The translations under genes were made by a program, and so were the position numbers. Of a stretch of 64,000 nucleotides of DNA, positions 24,501 through 34,363 are shown one piece after another (position 1 is the stretch's first letter; each line of letters begins with the position of its first letter). The stretch comes from Phoenix dactylifera (Eukaryota; Streptophyta; Magnoliopsida; Arecales; Arecaceae). The notes beneath the pieces were generated by a model, which had not been told where the DNA came from, did no database searches, and saw only the letters and a program-made list of their open reading frames with translations. The DNA is taken from the NCBI RefSeq assembly GCF_009389715.1, contig NW_024067677.1:868001-932000 (forward strand). Direction: 5' to 3'.

Positions 24501-27500
24501 GGAGATGGATGGCAAGACCACATTGACACAAAAAAATAACTTTTAGGGGTTAATTAAAAAATTTTAAACTTTTGGTGTCGAAGTGTTTCTCACCCAAAGT
24601 TGAAGGGTGTCACTATATTTTTTCCCTAATTAATATGTTCTTTTTGTCTTTAAGAATATAGCAACTATTCTCTATGTTTATCCTAGTTCAGAGCATTTGT
24701 CAAGTCACAGGTTGTGATCTTGATCAAATTTATCCTATATAGAGTTATCAGCTAAAAGACATGGATATCGACATTTATGAGGTAACAGTCACCATAATTA
24801 TTACAAAAACATGTGTCATCATGCTCATTTAATAAATAAATGACTTCCAAGAAATAACTTATCGAATGAAACAAACAGTAGGCATAACAGTCTGGAACCA
24901 AAGGCATAAAGATTAGTCAAAGTTATCTAATAAAAATTCTGACAACCAATACAGATCAGTAAGCATACCAATATTCTTACCTCCTTTGAAGAGCCTGTGC
25001 TTTTGAGGTTGGAATGATGATCAATGACTCCATCCCTGTTACTGGGTTGTATGAACGAGCTTTCACCAGTCCTGGGTCTATAACATACTTGATGCCGGGT
25101 ATTGTAACAGAAGTCTCCGCAATATTTGTTGCTAGTATGACCTACATAATCCATTGAGAAAAAAGACCTATCAGCACCAGGATAGGTGCATGATAATTCA
25201 ATATATGTAGATACCATTTTAAGTTAGAAAGTGATCAAGTTAAAGGTCCATCTGGAAAAATCACAACTTCAAACAAGATATAGTAAATTAATTTTGACTC
25301 AAGTTACTGAAACAGGCTAAATTTACAATTCTTTGCCTCTTCCAAAATCACATAAGGCATGTAATGCATTCTCACTGGATGCAGAAGTAACATATAACAT
25401 TATTAACTGCTGCATCAATGCACAACCAATAGACTTGTGGCATGTTTAATGATGAGGAATGATTCACAGTATGAAAACAAGACACTAAACCTACTACTTA
25501 TATACACGGTCACTATACTACAATAAACTGACAATGAATCATTCAATCCTGCCTCTTGCACCAGAGAGTTGATTCACAGAAGCTACCATGCATGGTTTTT
25601 GCAATAAGTTAGATTAAATGCATCGAGTTGTTAGGAGCCAAGCAAGAACAAGTGTGGGAAAAAGATAATGCTGTAAGGTTAACAATAAAATTTTATAATT
25701 TTGAGTAGTCAATAATCAATTTGTCATCATTTTACAGAGTGATAAATAAGTAAACAGATTGATGAACACCATACATTTTTTTGGATCAATAAGGATGAAA
25801 AATATCAGGTTTACCTTGCGACAACCATAAGGGGCTGGCTTGAAGGCATTCATTTGCAGATCTGAAGGAAGAGATGAGTACATAAGTACAGTTATGAGTT
25901 TTTGACTGCCTTTAGGTAGCTGGTGAATGCGCTCATGAACAAGCCTCTCTACTGCTTCAATCTCCTCTTGCCCAGTCAAAAACGCAAGAATATCTCCAGG
26001 ACCCTCCTCTAGATGGATCTGCAAATAAAAAAGATATTATCCTGGACTCAATAAGGATGCAAAGCCAAACTGAGTGAATGAAGCGGCTCAGTTTTTACAT
26101 ATAATCAAAGTATAGCATGAAGTATTAAAACATGCCATCTCCCAATTAGAGAACCTTTTCCGTGGTTTTTTTTTATTGTCCTCTTGGGAGGCAAGATCTA
26201 AAAAAGAATTTAATCACTGATAAAGCTATAAATAAACCAACATCCGAAAACCTACAAAACCCAACCAATATTGGAGACACCTCAACCAATTTCATATTCC
26301 TTGTAACATTTCAAAGTCCTAGATATTGATTATATGTAGGACGCCAATGATGGTCTAATTCGAGAAAGAAACATGATGATATGGCTAAATGTAAATTAAT
26401 TACCTGAAAAATAGTAATTAGGGTGGCATCTATATAATCTGGCTCAGGTTGATATGTATACAGTATATCCACAGGGTACTGCCTTCCTTGAATGTGTACA
26501 GCTTTTGCACCGCCAAAGTACTCAGAAAAACCCCTTGCGTCCAAACTAGCAGACATTATTATCAACTTTAGGGAGGTGAATTTTGCACCCTGACATGCTC
26601 TTAAAGTACTGAAGCATTGAGACTTATCTTCTTTATTAGACACCTCAGATTTGTTGTCAAAATTATGCTGCTTGATAGTAGAACGTGATCTTACAAACTG
26701 CACATTTTTTAACAACCCCAATAACACATCAGTATGGACTGTTCTTTCATGAGCTTCGTCGACAATGATGACACTATATCTAGATAGATATGGATCCAGC
26801 AGTGCTTCCCTGTTGATAAATGACCCAAATATTAGCTGACAGAATCATTTATATATATATAAATTAGAAAAAGGGGAACTATCATGTTAATAAATTGATG
26901 TTAATAAATTGATGTACGCATCCAAGAAAAATGTAAAAAATTGATGCACACAGGAAATGAAATATAATCCTTAGATAAAAATGGAAAACATGTCATGAGC
27001 AACCAAGTCAAATAAGTCAAATTTGCCAGCTGTTTTGGCAAAAAAAAAAAGTAAGAAAAAGTTCAAAATATTAACATGAAAAACCTGGAACTTGTCCAAA
27101 TCACCATATAAAAAAATGACTCAAAATATGTCAAACCAGATCCAAATATTCTTTATAGAAGACAAATTAATTAACTCATAGGAATAATCTAGCAGATCAA
27201 TTAGTGAAATGGGCCAGTTTAACACCCACAAAAGAAAGATGGCTAAATCGTTAAATAAGTTGATGTACTTACTGCATCCAAAGTGAAACAAATTAGATCA
27301 TGCTTGATGGAGCCACAGTTATCTTGTTTCAGGTTAAGCAGAAAGCTAAAAATATGAGCACCTAGCAGTGAGCTGTGTGCCAGTTCAGCACAGAAGGGCT
27401 TTTGAACATCTGTTTTGGTACCTTGCAGAGGCAGTTGTTAGGTAGTTAAGTTTGTAAATATGATGACTACCTTCTGGAACAGCTTGTGATGCACCATCTG

Positions 27501-30324
27501 GTAGTCTATTGGGCACATCACTAGACAGCTGATTGTAAAAACTATCATTAGAATTGTTACATATATTCACTCACTAACATGAAATGGAGACTTACTGTTA
27601 GATTAGACAACAAATATTATGTGTTTGCTGATTATGGCGGCACCATAACAACTGATAAAATTTAGAGCTAGATTAGACAAGTTCAGGTTTGATGTTCAAA
27701 TATTTCACGAATTCACATTTCACCAGTATCTTCTCACGATAATTTATCTAATATCTTTCCATTCTGAACTGCTGAAAAAATTGAATTCGACAAAAAAATT
27801 CAAAATCAAAATAATGGCGTCTCTTTCCCTTTTAAAGAAATAATATCTTTAACATTGTCAAATTGAAATGATTGCAATGAGGCTTGCCATCACCAACATA
27901 CAGATTTTGTTAAATCCCATAGAATACATTTCCTTGTCCTTCAATTATCTTAAAAGTCTTTCCAATAGGATAGGATGGGGTATTTGCAAAGCAAGTTTCC
28001 CCAGAAAATGAATTTATTAGATCATTGTATGTTGAAATGTTATTGCTGGACTTAGTCGCCAGAATTGGGAGCAAGGTCAGGAGCATAAATGAGTGTGGGT
28101 GCTGGGTATGCTAAAAACACTTGGAGAAAGAAATTGCTTAGGAAGTGGCTGCAGGTTTGAAATTCTGAGAAAATTATGAAGAATGAAATTTGTTCTAGGT
28201 AGAAGATTCCTGCTATAATCATTACAATTAAGCTAAACCTATCTCGAACTTTCTGAGAGTAAGTTGTCAAATATGCATAGTTTATCTGTGAATATGAATT
28301 ATCTATAAAAGAGAAAGGATCATGCCTCAAAAAATTAAAAGAAAAAAGAGCTAGACATCCCAACATTGCTCAACTGAAGGTACTTAATATCAACAAAACA
28401 ATACCCCAATTTCTGCACTTTCTAAGTATAGTTGTACGTTGACACGTGAAAAACCAATCTGCCCATGAAAGAAAAGCTCAAATCCAGGGGAGGATCAGAT
28501 GACTAATCCTAACTAGTTTTTTATCCACCAAGAAAACAAAGTATTATTAGGAAGGAACAATTCTTTTTCCATCTTTATTCATTTATTATATCTTGTTTCA
28601 TCCGGAATGCAGGTTTTCTGTGGCAACTGAAGTGATTGGACCGACATCATAAACCCAGGTTGCAAAACGTATCTTCCTAAAATGGGATTAAAACAATTTC
28701 ATTACATTCCTCATCAAAGAAACTTCCCACCATCTACCCAGAATTAGAAGCCACACTAGCTAAGGTCATTACTTGGATAAAGTTTTCTTTTTCAATAGAA
28801 AGTGTACTTTAATACTCATTACTTTTACTGAGACGAGGAACGTGCTTATATGACAGTTGAATAAAAACAGTAGCAAGAACTAATTTATAGCGAACTATCA
28901 AGTCTAAAAGTCATGCGCACATCTATATTAAAAGGTTCACAAGCATGATTACCTTAATAGCAATCCATCTGTCATGTACTTAATCCTTGTAGAGCTGGAT
29001 GTGACATCTTCAAATCTAATTGAATACCCAACCTTGTGTCCTAATTCAACATTACATTCTTCCGCCACACGTTTAGCAACAGTGACAGCTGCAACCCGCC
29101 GTGGTTGAGTGATGCCAATAACTTTTCCATCTTTGCAAAATCCAGCATTATATAAAAACTGTGGCAATTCTGCAATAATTATGGAAGCAAGCATGAACTT
29201 CTACAAGCTTGTTAATAATAATAATAATAATAAAAGAATTTGGCAATAAATGAGAAAACATGTCAAGAGTTCTCATACAGCAATTTTTTCATCCATCATG
29301 CAGAATACAATGGAAGAGAATACCAGAAGTTGCTAAATTAAAATGAGTTTAGGGGAGGGAAGGGGGGGATGGGGAGGTTTAAAAGTTTATTATGAAAGTG
29401 TGTATTTCAGAAAGAAAAAAAAAAAGATTTAGCATGTCCCGGTCATGGATATTGTGCCTAATTTATTGAAGTTTTCCTCCACAATTTCATGTTCAATACC
29501 ATGTTAGTCAGAGATGGTTCACGATGCAAATTGGAAAGTACAACCTAACTAATAGGTGTGATCATATAGTGATGCAAAATGTGTGGGGTTATAACATTAG
29601 CATAGAACAGCTCACTTCTCTCAAGATGCTTACAATTTTCATTCTCATAGGACACTAGATGTACTCACCATGTTGTAGATAATATGTTTTGCAAAGAAAT
29701 TGTTAGTCTTTAGTCTTTGCAAAGTGAAAAATCCACATATGATAAAAGAAAATTAGCATGTGAACCGTAAAAAGACAAAAATATGTACTATAGCATATGA
29801 GAAGGATAAGACGAAACAAAACTCACGGGTGGTCTTTCCGCTTCCAGTTTCCCCAACAATTATTACGGTGTCATTCTTCTTCACTTCATCCACGATCCTC
29901 CTCTCAACTGAAACAACCAACAATTAGAACAAAATTATTAGCAAGTCAATTAGCTAAAAGAAGCAAAATCCAAGTGAATGAATCCCCCAACAAAAAAAAA
30001 AGCTCCCTTTTTCCTCTTGTGTTAATTTCAAGACAAAGAAGATACCTGATGCAATAGGCAATGATTTTCTCTGCTCTAAAATCCGTTGTCTCCTGAAGTG
30101 GAAACCGAATGTGTCCATTAACAACAGCTCATAGCACAAGAAATGAAATTTTTCTTTTTTTTTTCATTTATACTATAAATAAACAAAGACGAGGTAGAAG
30201 GAATTCTTCAACAGATTCAAGACTTATACAATATAAAAGAAATTTCATCCTCGCTAGAGCTTGCTAGTCTTTGTGGTCTCCCTAGCGAGCTTTCTGCCGC
30301 TCTTCTAGCTCTGAGAGGAGACAT
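5306..30324 (-). CDS. DEAH10: DEAH-box ATP-dependent RNA helicase, DEAH10/DHX33 type, 12 exons
   Basis: Exons on the minus strand: 30230-30324, 30046-30092, 29827-29907, 28953-29169, 26404-26809, 25815-26018, 24981-25141, 21468-21653, 8326-8557, 6601-6803, 6113-6247, 5306-5489. All junctions are GT..AG, all phases agree, and the sum is 2151 nt (716 residues plus stop). Motifs in order: I GETGSGKT (about 67-74), Ia [14 protein letters not shown] (164-167), III SAS (233-235), [10 protein letters not shown] (about 355), [14 protein letters not shown] (about 402-413), then helicase-associated HA2 and OB-fold ending [19 protein letters not shown] text before motif I and the C-terminal [15 protein letters not shown] are typical of plant DEAH10. 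Relatives unwind RNA during splicing or rRNA processing in the nucleus; the exact role here is inferred. Exon 1 is the least certain: it was chosen because its donor GTATAAGT gives the needed phase, with an in-frame stop upstream. One intron holds a 12-kb retroelement and another a Mutator-like element. Confidence 0.92.
7549..7603. repeat. Short tandem repeat, about 3 copies of ~19 bp, in a DEAH10 intron
   Basis: Variants of CAAGTTGGCACCCATAT follow one another three times. The rest of this 1.5-kb intron shows no gene. Confidence 0.6.
8761..9549 (+). repeat. 5' LTR of the Gypsy element
   Basis: 789 bp, TGTTAAGGG..CAGCAACA. It contains 2.7 copies of a 29-bp unit starting GACCAGGAGCCGGCCGAGCG (8790-8868), a TATA-like CTATAAGAG at 9273-9281 followed by a CT microsatellite (9313-9332), which places the transcription start at about 9300. 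Confidence 0.95.
9552..9569 (+). other. Primer-binding site of the Gypsy element
   Basis: TGGCGCTAGAGGAAGGG begins two bases after the LTR end. TGG plus GCGC fits a tRNA 3' end of the ..GCGCCA type. I did not assign the tRNA species. Confidence 0.75.
9583..14991 (+). pseudogene. Gypsy gag-pol polyprotein, nearly intact but interrupted
   Basis: Starts at ATG 9583. Domains: retrotransposon gag (about residues 200-310), Lys/Arg/Pro-rich linker, zinc-knuckle-like [14 protein letters not shown], aspartic protease with LIDNGSSAN, reverse transcriptase with [13 protein letters not shown] and YVDDM, a first RNase H, a second RNase H ([15 protein letters not shown]), integrase H2C2 zinc finger and core with NGETEV and SDNGRQF. 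The frame is broken by a TGA at 12085-12087 just before the RT core, where the family normally has Trp. A net 2-base loss near 14719 shifts the frame, and a 1-base loss near 14945 restores it before the TGA at 14989-14991. The element is therefore probably not autonomous in this copy, though the breaks are few and recent. No separate env is seen. Confidence 0.9.
15185..16880 (+). repeat. 28-bp palindromic minisatellite, about 60 copies
   Basis: The unit contains ATCGAGCTCGGCTCGAT, a perfect 7-bp inverted repeat around TCG, followed by CTCC and a variable spacer of three main types (ATCAGGC, ATTACCT, ATCGACT). A second class carries ATCGTGC..GCACGAT, in which both arms changed together. Because three units are 84 bp, translated frames show a 28-residue period and stay open; this is a repeat artefact, not a gene. 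It lies between integrase and the antisense gene, where Tat elements often carry tandem repeats. Confidence 0.97.
16881..17470. other. Spacer inside the Gypsy element
   Basis: No domain recognised. It includes an oligo-A run (about 17448-17460) just past the stop of the antisense gene, that is, an oligo-T run in its 3' region. Confidence 0.6.
17471..19524 (-). CDS. Antisense accessory gene of the Tat element (gypsy-transposon PF04195-like plus coiled coil), one frame break
   Basis: Three exons: 18867-19524, 18276-18782 and 17471-18196, with GT..AG junctions (ATG-GTAAGG, CGG-GTAAGT; TTGCAG acceptors). Exon 1 encodes the conserved domain of accessory ORFs in Tat elements: [54 protein letters not shown]. 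Exon 2 is basic then acidic, with [16 protein letters not shown]. Exon 3 is a long coiled coil ([19 protein letters not shown] onward) with an acidic tail. Start is either 19524 or the second ATG at 19491. Joining exons 1 and 2 leaves a one-base frame problem at the A4 run (18759-18762), where one extra base separates two frames that each resemble the family. Function in the element is unknown; encoding opposite to gag-pol is typical. Confidence 0.75.
19651..19659 (-). promoter_or_regulatory. TATA box for the antisense accessory gene
   Basis: Minus-strand GGGGCTATATATACAC lies about 130 bp upstream of the accessory ATG, in the right place for an independent antisense promoter with a ~100-nt leader. 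Position-based inference. Confidence 0.6.
19977..19991 (+). other. Polypurine tract of the Gypsy element
   Basis: GGAAGTCGGGGGTAG abuts the 3' LTR start at 19992, the expected place for plus-strand priming. Confidence 0.8.
19992..20776 (+). repeat. 3' LTR of the Gypsy element
   Basis: 785 bp. Differences from the 5' LTR seen by eye are near 20181, 20229, 20394, the CT tract near 20560, 20652 and 20698; everything else appears identical. Confidence 0.95.
21030..21215. repeat. GCATGC/GGCATG-rich palindromic stretch in a DEAH10 intron
   Basis: GCATGC, TGGCATGC and GCATGCC recur in both orientations over ~180 bp. It looks like a small palindrome-built element analogous to the GGTACCGG elements, but convincing ends were not found. 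Confidence 0.4.
22560..23965 (-). pseudogene. NBS-LRR-type leucine-rich-repeat fragment, broken
   Basis: Minus-strand pieces in order: [52 protein letters not shown], then after a break [52 protein letters not shown], and near 22600 [19 protein letters not shown]. These are plant disease-resistance LRR repeats; [20 protein letters not shown] is characteristic of the C-terminal LRRs of CC-NBS-LRR proteins. Frameshifts, stops and a ~130-bp direct duplication of the [10 protein letters not shown] segment (about 23768-23870 and 23898-24000) show it is dead. No NB-ARC domain is present. It lies inside the Mutator-like element. Confidence 0.8.
24099..24425. other. GC-richer segment in the Mutator-like element
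   Basis: Open on the minus strand for 86 codons but without recognisable motifs. It may be captured sequence of another origin. Confidence 0.3.
26810..28952. other. DEAH10 intron (2.1 kb), no further feature
   Basis: AT-rich sequence with no exon, RNA gene or element that I could support. Confidence 0.6.
29213..29233. repeat. AAT microsatellite in a DEAH10 intron
   Basis: About seven tandem AAT units. Confidence 0.9.
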
Positions 30325-30343
30325 CGTTAGGAAATGATGGCAT
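30305..30343 (-). CDS. Overlapping upstream ORF (12 codons) at the DEAH10 start
   Basis: An ATG at 30343 opens [12 protein letters not shown] followed by TAG, out of frame with, and overlapping by 20 nt, the main start at 30324. If the transcript begins upstream of it, it could lower translation of the helicase or select another start. Depends on the exon-1 model. Confidence 0.35.
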   Translation of the reverse strand: MPSFPNDVSSQS

Positions 30344-31704
30344 CTCCTCTTGGGCAAGTTAGCAAAAAGACGACGAGGAGACCAAACCTAAATCGCTTCC
30401 TCCTCGAATTCGAGTTTCGAATCCGGCGAGGCGATAAGGTGATAGGGGAAGGGAAGAGGGGCACTTGCCGGCGGTGGCGCGTGGAAAAGCGATGCTCACC
30501 GGCAGTGGGGATATTGGCCGGAGGGGAAGCAGAGGAGGCCGCCCGGCGAGCGCGAAGGGGAAGCAATCGAGCAAATCACCGTGGGGTGGGTCTTACTAGA
30601 AACCACTGAGTTTGAATCTTGGAATGATTAGGTTTTTAGGCTGGTGTTTGTTCGAAGATCCGTACCCGACCTCATGATATCTTGACCTAATTTGTTTAGA
30701 TATGGATTGATATCGGGTGTTTTTTTAAATTAGAATCCGACTCTGTAATTATTAATCTAATAAATTCTATAATTTTATTTTGCTAGACTTAGACTATCGA
30801 CGGGAGATAATCTGGACATGTGATGAATACGAGAAATTTAAGTAATAGATGTTATCCAATTGTTATTTTGCTATAATAACTATTTTATGGCAAGAATGAT
30901 GCTTATTATATGAGGTATGCATGAATAGAGAAATGATATTTATATGAATTCAAACTTTTATATCACCTAAAAGAATGGTGCCTATTATTTGATATTCGCA
31001 TGAGCAGAACAAATTTATTTAAATTCAAATTTTTATATCAACTAAAAGTATTAACTTTGTTTGTGGTGAACAATAATGTGAACAATTAAATAGTAATTTT
31101 TTTATTATACAATTATTTTAGGCTTTTTCAGATAAGGGAGGTAGGCCCACTCATGTTATTCTATTTTTTGGTCAAAAGAGTCAAACTAGCTCCAAACCTA
31201 GTAAATCCGTTCCTTTGTAAATCTTCTTCACTATCCTAAAATTTCAGCTCAATGGAAATTTTACACCCTAAAATTGACCAATTGATAAGTTTATCTGAGC
31301 CTCCAAGTGCAACCAAATTTTGTTCCAATTATAGAATTCATAAATCCAGCCAGGTCCTCCTTTTAAATTTGAATTCAACCATTGGATTAAGGTGTGTTTT
31401 CTTAGAACTAATCTAAACCATCCTTTACAACAATCCATGTTAACATCTTGGAGCCTATCTTATCATGATACTTGATATCATTTTAAACCCTATGATTATT
31501 AGAACTCTCCAGAATCTTAATCTCTAACCATCCATTCAAATTCTCTGCCACCATCCATTCAAATTCACGGCACCCACAAGTACATCCCCCCCCAACACAC
31601 ACAAAGGAGAGGGATTTGGATTTTTTGTTTTTGACTAAATCATCCTTTTGGCCATCTCTTTGATCTCCTACCCTTTCTTAAGTCTACGCTAGAAAGTTCA
31701 GGGA
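30344..31704. other. Upstream region of DEAH10
   Basis: 30344-30600 is GC-rich and probably holds the 5' leader and promoter, including a good unused donor-like CCG-GTGAGC at 30500. From 30650 on it is AT-rich with no gene seen. Confidence 0.5.
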
Positions 31705-32386
31705 AAAATGGAAAATGGTTACCATGGATTTTTCTGAGCATCTAGTCTCTCAGTATGCATTGGTTTCCTAGAGTGAAACTTAGTAGTTGAGATGGATATT
31801 GTTCTACTTCCGCTCTCCATATGTCCCCAGTTTCTCCCAAAAAAAAATCCAGACCTCAGGTTGCTAACCATTGGGGCAAGCCGCAGTTCACATTAACATC
31901 ATGTTTCTTTGAAAAATCAGAGAAGAAAGTCTCTAAGAAACAAAAAGAAAAGCATTCAATGCAGCCGCACTCAGAATCCAACCGAAGCACATGGTGGTGT
32001 TGCTTGGGGGATGAGTCATCTCGTGAGACCATTATATATAGTATATTTTACTCTCTTTATCTAAATAAATAAAGATGAATAATTAATGGCTCAGCTAAAT
32101 TACTCTCTTTCCAATTGATATATGCATATATTCGCTAGATTTTTTATCTATCTTGAGATATTCATAAAAAATAGATGCATCCAATGTTGAACAAAAATAA
32201 GAAAAATTTAAATAGTATAGTCTCAACTTTATTCAACAGCATGAGCATCTATAATGTTAGAAGATGCGAGTTCGAGGCAGCAATGTCCATCCTAAGAAGG
32301 TTCCTTCAGGTTAGTTGGAGCAATACTAGTGATAATCAAACTTCCACAAATATATAAATATCAAGCACCTACAATCTGTGCATCCT
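31705..32386. other. Duplicated block B (copy 1)
   Basis: Collinear with 42855-43555, roughly 88% identical by eye (for example TATGCATTGGTTTCC / TATGCATTAGTTTCC, and the shared AGCAATACTAGTGATAATCA). No gene is seen in it. It lies upstream of DEAH10, whereas in copy 2 it is fused next to the helicase 3' end. Confidence 0.8.
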
Positions 32387-32411
32387 AATTTTTGGGAAAA
32401 TTTTTGAAATC

Positions 32412-32504
32412 AGTGCAATACAAGGACTTCTTAGGGAGTCGGCCATCCATCCTGGTATTACTTCCCCCAAGTACGTGCCCGAATGCAGAGTTCTGATCGC
32501 ACTC
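32412..32504 (-). pseudogene. 5S rRNA-derived relic with internal deletion
   Basis: The minus strand reads GAGTGCGATCAGAACTCTGC, then GTACTTGGG, ACCAGGATGGATGGCC, AAGAAGTCCTTGTATTGCAC. This is the order of plant 5S rRNA (GCGATCA, CAGAACTC, GTGCTTGGG, TAGGATGGGTGACC, AAGTCCTCGTGTTGCAC). About 31 nt are missing between two ATCA tetramers, and box A is degraded while box C is better kept. It is either a dispersed 5S pseudogene or the 5S-like part of a Cassandra-type TRIM LTR; no LTR ends were recognised. Confidence 0.7.
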
Positions 32505-33835
32505 ATATCAAGTTGTTTATGATATTTAAATCCAAAAATTAAAGAAGGACAAGTTAATCCCCCCAATTTAAGTCCTGCAATGTGCAAGCTGTGAAGGCTA
32601 GACAACAACATAGTTGCGATCATATAGGAGTTAGACCTAAACAAACTAGCAAGACCCAAAAAGTATCACAAAGTTATCTCTAGATATTACATGATCATAA
32701 ACAAGATTTTTATCTGCAAATTAACTTAGTCTAATATTTAAAATATATGGTCTCCATCACTAACGAGTGTAAGGACATCACAGAAGTAGGTAACATTATA
32801 ACCACCATCAGGCACCATTACCACGTGATGCATCAATTTCAACCTTCTAAACTTTACTCCAATCTAAAAAATGGTGCCATAAAATACCAACTGCTAATTG
32901 CACATGAATTATGGCAGGAAAAACTTCCCTCGCAGTGTTGAAACCAAAAGCCTCCAACTCAACTTTTGAAAAAGCTGATGTATCAAATTATCCTTTAAAC
33001 AAATCTCCATAGCATGTCCCTTATTAAGAAAAAAGCCTAAGTAGCTTCAAAATTTGAACACCCTAAACACAAAACAGAAAAAACAAAAGAATGGAAAAAA
33101 CATAAGTTACATAATTTTAATAGTTTAAGTCTTTAGCTTCTTTCCAATTTTCCACTTTGTATGCTGAAATATCCTCTTTTTTAAATCTTATTGTGGTTCT
33201 ATGTATTGTCTTGGCACTTCTTTTGAACAGCACAACTGTATCATAGTAGAATACTTTTCTTTCTTTTTGTTTCTGTTTGCGATTTATTCCTGCCTTGTCG
33301 CATTATCAAAATATGTCTGCAAATCTACATAATTGACTTCTACTACAATCACCTCCTGTTTATCATCCAATCTTTTATGTGGATTTAATTAAGTAAATCA
33401 TTGCTAGAATCTTCCTCTTAAATAACTTGCTTCCCCTTTAAGACATCAAAATCACCATGTGCAACTCCAAAGAAAATTCCATATATGGGGACCAAGATTC
33501 AGCACCAAGCTCTGGAAAAGAAGGACAATATTTCCTAGACTAGAGAGCGCCTACCTCCTGTAATGCCAAAGATTGCGTCCTCTTCCACACATGTGGGGCT
33601 CATTACGGCCTCTGTAAGTGAGAGGAAATGAGATTATCTGTTTCGATGGGCAAGTGATTTTTTTTTAAAATTTCTTGTGGAGAATCCAACTAAAAATAGT
33701 CAAATAATAATATATTACAGACAGATATAAAGGATTAATAATGTTCCTCAACTAAAACTAGCTATAAATAAATTGGGTAAACAATTCTCCAGTAAGTGCT
33801 AAGGAGCTATCAAGTGAACAAATCTATAGCCTTAC
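32505..33835. other. Spacer without gene
   Basis: AT-rich. The next RPT1 exons (those encoding VDRNKYQIQ and the AAA+ core) were looked for here and not seen. Confidence 0.6.
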
Positions 33836-34194
33836 CCTACACGCATGCCTTCCTCAATATCAGTTGGAGAGACTTTGTCACCCAAGCCAACCACAAACTG
33901 TACACAGCGAAGAAATCAACTTCAGTCTTCTCAATTGAGGTTCTATAGAATAAATCAGACCTATGCAATCAAGAATTTCAATTAAAATCAGAGAATATAC
34001 CTTGGCAATTTGCTTTACATTTATCACATATTTAGCATCTTTTGTGTTTGGATTTACAATCTCCGTACACCTAGCGGCCTTTCAAGAGATGAAAATCTAA
34101 CTTAGAATTTGAATAATCTGAAAGAGCAAACATCAAGTTAAAAATTCACATGTATCAGTGTGTGCATGCCAGCATCTCTCTCGCTATGCGTGCA

Positions 34195-34213
34195 TGTGTG
34201 TGTGTGTGTGTAT
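34195..34213. repeat. TG microsatellite
   Basis: About nine TG units within an RPT1-pseudogene intron. Confidence 0.85.
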
Positions 34214-34363
34214 GTGATGCACAAACACATATCTTCAGATATCTGTTTAATAAAAGATTAAAAAGATATACCTCTAGATGTTGCTCTTCTTGCATCATTT
34301 GCTTATCAGAAACTAAATCCCACTGGCTTGGTGCGGCTAAACCAGTGTCAGACTCTTTGATTC

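Larger units (their letters stand above)
22263..24626. mobile_element. Mutator-like (Pack-MULE type) element with long terminal inverted repeats
   Basis: The left arm 22263-22375 and the right arm 24516-24626 are inverted copies, about 75% identical by eye over ~110 bp; both include (C)AAAAGTTTAAAA and TTGTGTCAATGTG segments. Between them lie a disease-resistance-type LRR fragment and low-complexity sequence, and no transposase. Long inverted ends around captured host coding sequence define Pack-MULEs. A clear 9-bp target duplication could not be seen, consistent with age. It occupies the DEAH10 intron between exons 24981-25141 and 21468-21653. Confidence 0.7.

Noticed and set aside
33540..33615. 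Exon-like segment after the RPT1 remnants (acceptor TTACAG, donor GGAGGTAG)
   Set aside because: Its translation does not match the RPT1 continuation, so it was not joined to the pseudogene.
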